Shown: in pieces, positions 59,897 to 64,000 of the stretch
How the letters are laid out: the number at the start of each line of letters is the position of its first letter
Numbering within the stretch: position 1 is the first letter of the stretch
Assembly (NCBI GenBank): GCA_038380795.1
Contig: CM076259.1
Span: 60,717,938-60,781,937, forward strand
Length of the DNA: 64,000 nt
Direction: 5' to 3'
Origin: Pyrocephalus nanus
Lineage: Eukaryota > Chordata > Aves > Passeriformes > Tyrannidae
The notes under the pieces: generated by a model
Database searches by the model: none
Told to the model about the DNA's origin: nothing
What the model saw: only the letters and a program-made list of their open reading frames with translations
Position numbers and translations under genes: made by a program

Positions 59897-62800
59897 GTAA
59901 TGTCGGAAAGAAAATTAACCAACTTGTGTGTAGTGGTTTGGGTTTTTTTACATCTGTGTTTTTATTAGATGTCTGGTTTTTCCCCTTAAGAAGGCAGCAG
60001 TGTAACATTTTCTGTACAACAGTCACAAGATCAGAACATTTTAAGGTTTTATAGGTGTGAATCAAGATTAAATTTGTAAGAAGTATGTATTTGGCATATT
60101 ATATATGGATCAATTTTCATCCCTTACTAATAAATTAGATTTTTAAATAAAATTATATGTATGTACATTAAAAAATATGTGTATATAATGATACATATTT
60201 TATATGTATATACATATTTATCATCTGTGCTACATACTAATTGAAATAAAAGTTTTCCTTGATTGGTATGTAGTGATACAGTTGAGATTTTGTTAAATAA
60301 TATATCTTAATAATTGTTTGGAAGACACTTATACGCTGCTCTGAAAATTGTTCCCTTCATTGACTCTTTCAGTATTTACGCTTGTGTAAAGATCAAGCAT
60401 TATGGGAAGATCAGATCTTTACTTCATCCAGCAGCTGAGTTTAATGAATTTGCAATACACTAAATCTGGATAACCACCGATCTTTGTAACAAGCAGCAGT
60501 TGATTTCAAAACAACCAAAAAGCAAACAACAAAAAACCTGCAAACATACAGATATATTCGAGAGCTTGGATAACAGCTTCCTTTAAAAACATGATTAACT
60601 CAGTCTCTGTTCTGAGGTAGTCAATTCTGTTAAGTCATCTCACATCTTCTCTAAAGAGTAACTGTAGCTTTTTCAGTATGTTTCAGCATCCTAGGACTGT
60701 AGTTCTGGTTTCTCACATTCACCACAAATGCTTTTAAGCAAATGCTCTTAAACCACTACAAGATTGTAATTTCCATAACAAAATACTGTGGCAACAATGG
60801 CGGCAATTTAGCTTTTTGAATGTTTATGAAATTGTACCCATAGATTTGGTGGGGGGTTTTGTGTTTTGGTGGTTTTTTTTCTTTTTTTAAGGAAAGGCAC
60901 CAAGTACCAAGGAAAATGGTACTGAACCAACCTTTCTCATGAATGAACATACTTTTAAGTTTCTCATGTAGTTATGATACACAGCTTGACAGATCTGTTC
61001 AGTTGCATTTCTTAGATTGTTGGAATGTTAAAGTATGGCTCAGTTTTGTTCCTGCTGATTTAGATATGATGTTATTTCTATATATATCTAAATTATAAAA
61101 ATATAGAAATGAGCAAATGGGTCTTTTCAGGATTTGTTGAAAATGAAACACTGCGTAGTCTAGTGGCAGCATTGCAATAACATTCTTAGGAGAATATGTG
61201 TGAAAGCAAATGGGCCCATGCCATGTTGCTGCTTTCATGGGATGTGGCCTGTGTTCTGAGCCACCAGTGAAATCTGCTGCAGGGACTGGAAGCAGCTTTG
61301 TGGGAGAATATGCAAGACCGTGATTTCTTGTTCAGGTGTTAGTTTAATGTGGGCTTCCACATCTTGGTTATATCAGTGTGCCAAGATTTCCTATACTTAA
61401 TGACTGTAATAGGTCAGGGCAAAATAGCCTACTGACTCTTTCTAAGAGAATTTTTAGAAAGACTGGGTTGTAATGGGTTGCAGTCCTTTGCAACAAAGCT
61501 TTCAAGTCACGTGATGCAAGACTATGTGTGCACAACTCCTAAAGTTCTTCCCCTGTTAAATTGCAGCTGTGCATAGCCTCATTGAAAACCAAAGTCAGTT
61601 GGTTACAACCTGCTTATTTTCTGCACTGTACTAATTCAAATTCATACATTTGAATAGTTTTGAGTTTGCCAATACTGTAGTATACACTACACTGTAGTCT
61701 TGTGGTCACAGTATGGGTTGCAGTAAACTTGATAATCTGAAATTATTTTCTTTTCCATGTCAGACGCAACAGTCGCCTGATCACATGCAGTTTCAGTCAC
61801 ATTAATTTAAGTTTACAGCATGGTAAAATAGAGGAACTTGGCAACAGTAAAACTTTAGGTCTGACTTTAGATAAAAATACAGTATATTAGCTATGTGTAA
61901 CAAAATGAAACATTGCAAAGGCATAGTAAAGCTGCATATTGTTTCCTGTTCTGCTCCCATCATAGCATTGCTCTAAAAATAAAATTAAAAATTGTTTCGC
62001 TAATATATTAAAAAAAATACACAGATAAAAGTAGTACATGACAGAAAATACTGACATGGTTTTCCTTTTAAAGCTGATTAGCTTGCCAGGTCTATAGTTT
62101 CTTCATTATGTTTTCTTTAAAACTTTGTGCAAGTTTTGTGAGTTTGAACCATCCTATCACTGTCAGAATTTGCACTTCTTAATTATATACTGCTTTATTG
62201 CCCTAGACCTGAACTAGTGTAGCGGTTCAGCATTTCTCTAATCTAGGAAAGTTTTTCAGCTTAGTTTGTAGTTTATTTTAATAGCTTTTTTCATTTAAGT
62301 TCTTCATGGCCTTAGGGGAAGTGCTGAAACTCATTGGAAATGTAAGCTCTAAAGAAGTTAAATAGTTTTAATGAGTCTTAACTACTTAACTTCATTAGAG
62401 CTTACATTTGAATTAGTTGCTTCTATAAATCTTTAAAACCAAGTGCAAGATTAAAAGAACATTGAAGTGTTCTAACTAAAGTGTGTACATCATGCTCTGT
62501 GAAAAAAATAGTGGCAAATTTTCAATGAAAATATATGCAGCCATATTTTTTCAGAAATTTGAGAGTTTATTTTCACTGTGTTTATTTTCATCTATTTTAA
62601 ATGAATGTTGCTTTCTATTTGACTTTTTCCCCTCCTCCTCATTTCATAATGATTTATGTCTCTTGGAAAGGTGAAAGTAAACTCTTCTATGTCTGGTAAA
62701 GATTCCAGTTTTTTTGAAGTACACATACAAATGGAAGTGCGTCCAGAGGATAAACCGCAGTGGCTTAAACTTCTGTGTTAGTACATACTGATACGTGTTC

Positions 62801-64000
62801 AGGACTGAAGGTCCTTTTATTTTTCATTTTAAAACTAGGCAAAACATTGGGAAAATTCATATCTGATGGCTGACAGAAAGAACCCAAAGTCCCCAAAGAA
62901 AATGTTTTGAAAGGTAATGAATGTATTTAGATTTCTTGACAGATTCTTTTCAAGGATCAGATGTTGACATAGAACGTAAAAGAGAGAGGTTTTTTTTAAT
63001 TTTTCAGATTATTTCCCCCTGTATTTTAAATACTTTCATAGAGTATGAACTTTACAAATTCACATTAATTTTGAAAACCTTAAAAAATACTATCGAAAAG
63101 AAACAATAATTACCAGTTTTCTTAAAATCATAGTTTGCTCTTGGGAAGTGCTTTTGTTTCTTGAAAAGGAACCATTCAAAATAGCTAATAAATTTGAAAT
63201 CTCCCTCCTTCATTCATTAGTTGATTAAAATGTTCAGAATGGTTGAAATTGAGAGTTGCGAAGGTCTTGCCACAATAGCTTTAATATACTAGACCTTCAA
63301 GTCTGAACAGCTACTAATAGATCTTGCAATCAAGAATATTTTTTGCTTCTGTTCTGTGCCATTTTTAGGTCACTGATTTTTTTGTTTTCTACTGAGCGAA
63401 GTGACTGCAACACAGACAAACAAATTTGTACTGTCAGAGGCTGAAACAAGCACTGAGAAAACTCAAAGTCACAAAGCAGTTTGTATTCTGAGTGAGCATA
63501 CTCTTACTCATGAGTCCAGTGTCTTCAGCTTTGGGAGCTTGTAGAGGATTTGAAGTACAATGTTAGTATCTATGGTGGACATGCTTGTATTTCAAGTTTG
63601 TTGAAACGTATAGTAACACTTGACAGTGTTTTCCCCTCATTTGAGTGCTAGCTACTGTTTTTCTAATGTCTGGATATTTATTCCTTCCATTTGTTTTCTT
63701 CTCTAACTGCATTATCTGTGTACTTTAGAAAATAGTGAGAGTTCTGATTGCCAGCATAATTGAAGACTGTTTGTCATATGCCATAAGTCTATATTCTGTT
63801 ACCAGTGCTGACTTTACTCAGAGCAGTAAATTCTAATTCAGAGTCAAGGCTTTTGTTAGGCTATCATGTAAAATCTATGGGTACTCTTTCTTAAAACTTC
63901 TTTGTAAACAAGTTATGTGAAGTGCTGTGGTTACAATGATCTTGCTAAGCTTAACAGGCTTAACTGCGCATATAATGTATGATTTGCAAATACTAACATT
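59897..64000. other. LRCH1 intron after window exon 15 (open at window end)
   Basis: At least 4104 bases. An AT-rich palindromic stretch lies at about 60150-60220 and a strong hairpin at 62338-62409. I looked for the next LRCH1 exon (an 'RRKMEQMREE'-like helix) and did not see it. Confidence 0.7.
62338..62409. ncRNA. 72-nt near-perfect hairpin; microRNA-precursor-like or palindromic element
   Basis: The arms 62338-62367 and 62380-62409 are 30 bases each and complementary at 28 positions, with a 12-base loop. Left arm starts 'AAATGTAAGCTCTAA'; right arm ends 'TTAGAGCTTACATTT'. The size and shape fit a microRNA precursor, but the stem is more perfect than most. It could instead be a small palindromic (MITE-like) repeat. 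I do not recognise the arm sequence as a known microRNA. Confidence 0.4.

Larger units (their letters stand above)
1..64000 (+). other. LRCH1: LRCH1 gene body (partial; both ends outside the window)
   Basis: Fifteen exons between 31939 and 59896 join in frame (1464 bases, no internal stop) into an LRR domain followed by an acidic, Ser-rich linker. I assigned the paralogue by recalled similarity to vertebrate LRCH1 rather than LRCH2 or LRCH3. Diagnostic stretches include 'DSDSGVGSDNGDKRLSATE', 'DIAMIEQLREAVDLLQD' and 'PFGLKPRS'. LRCH proteins are LRR plus calponin-homology proteins; LRCH1 has been linked to DOCK8-Cdc42 control of cell migration (established knowledge, not visible here). The first coding exon and the CH-domain exons are not in the window. 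The promoter, start codon and stop codon are therefore also missing. Confidence 0.93.

Noticed and set aside
60150..60220. AT-rich inverted repeats around 'aaatatgt...acatattt'
   Set aside because: Short arms in nearly pure A/T sequence are expected by chance, unlike the mixed-composition hairpin at 62338.

Overview
The window looks like nuclear DNA from a bird. It is AT-rich and intron-dominated. It carries the 3' end of a CR1 LINE, a worn LTR of a type I recall as widespread in bird genomes, and one nearly pristine endogenous retrovirus. No bacterial gene organisation, tRNA, rRNA or CRISPR array was seen. The species cannot be named from the sequence; a passerine or other neoavian is a guess based on the repeat types.

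The host gene is LRCH1 (leucine-rich repeats and calponin homology domain containing 1), on the + strand. Fifteen coding exons are visible between 31939 and 59896. Splice phases agree at every junction, so the 1464 coding bases join into one open frame. They encode most of the leucine-rich repeat (LRR) domain and the acidic, Ser-rich middle of the protein, ending at the 'PFGLKPRS' segment. The N-terminal exon lies upstream of the window. The C-terminal exons, including the calponin-homology domain, lie downstream of 64000. Bases 1-31938 are therefore one very large intron (probably intron 1), and 59897-64000 is the start of another.

That first intron holds a CR1 fragment (about 4623-5101, minus strand), a worn solo LTR (about 16561-17327) and a complete provirus at 20376-27849. 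The provirus is flanked by the 5-bp duplication GGTAG. Its two LTRs (1101 and 1088 bp) show no base substitution by eye, only one 11-bp indel and three homopolymer length changes. It has a lysine-tRNA-like primer binding site, an intact gag-like frame of 616 codons and an intact pro-RT-RNaseH-IN frame of more than 1050 codons, with no env. gag and pol share one reading frame and are separated by a single UAG that sits in a small inverted repeat, so Pol is probably made by stop-codon readthrough. The Gag-like protein is unusual in having hydrophobic, probably membrane-spanning N-terminal segments and no zinc knuckle. Each LTR carries four regularly spaced CTCF-like motifs, an RFX-type palindrome and G-quadruplex-prone runs.

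The provirus lies in the same orientation as LRCH1. Its poly(A) signals and promoter could therefore interfere with, or feed into, the host gene. Other points of note are a GC-AG intron, a 37-bp microexon behind a 112-bp intron, a frame-preserving cassette exon, and an isolated near-perfect 72-nt hairpin at 62338-62409 that resembles a microRNA precursor or palindromic element.
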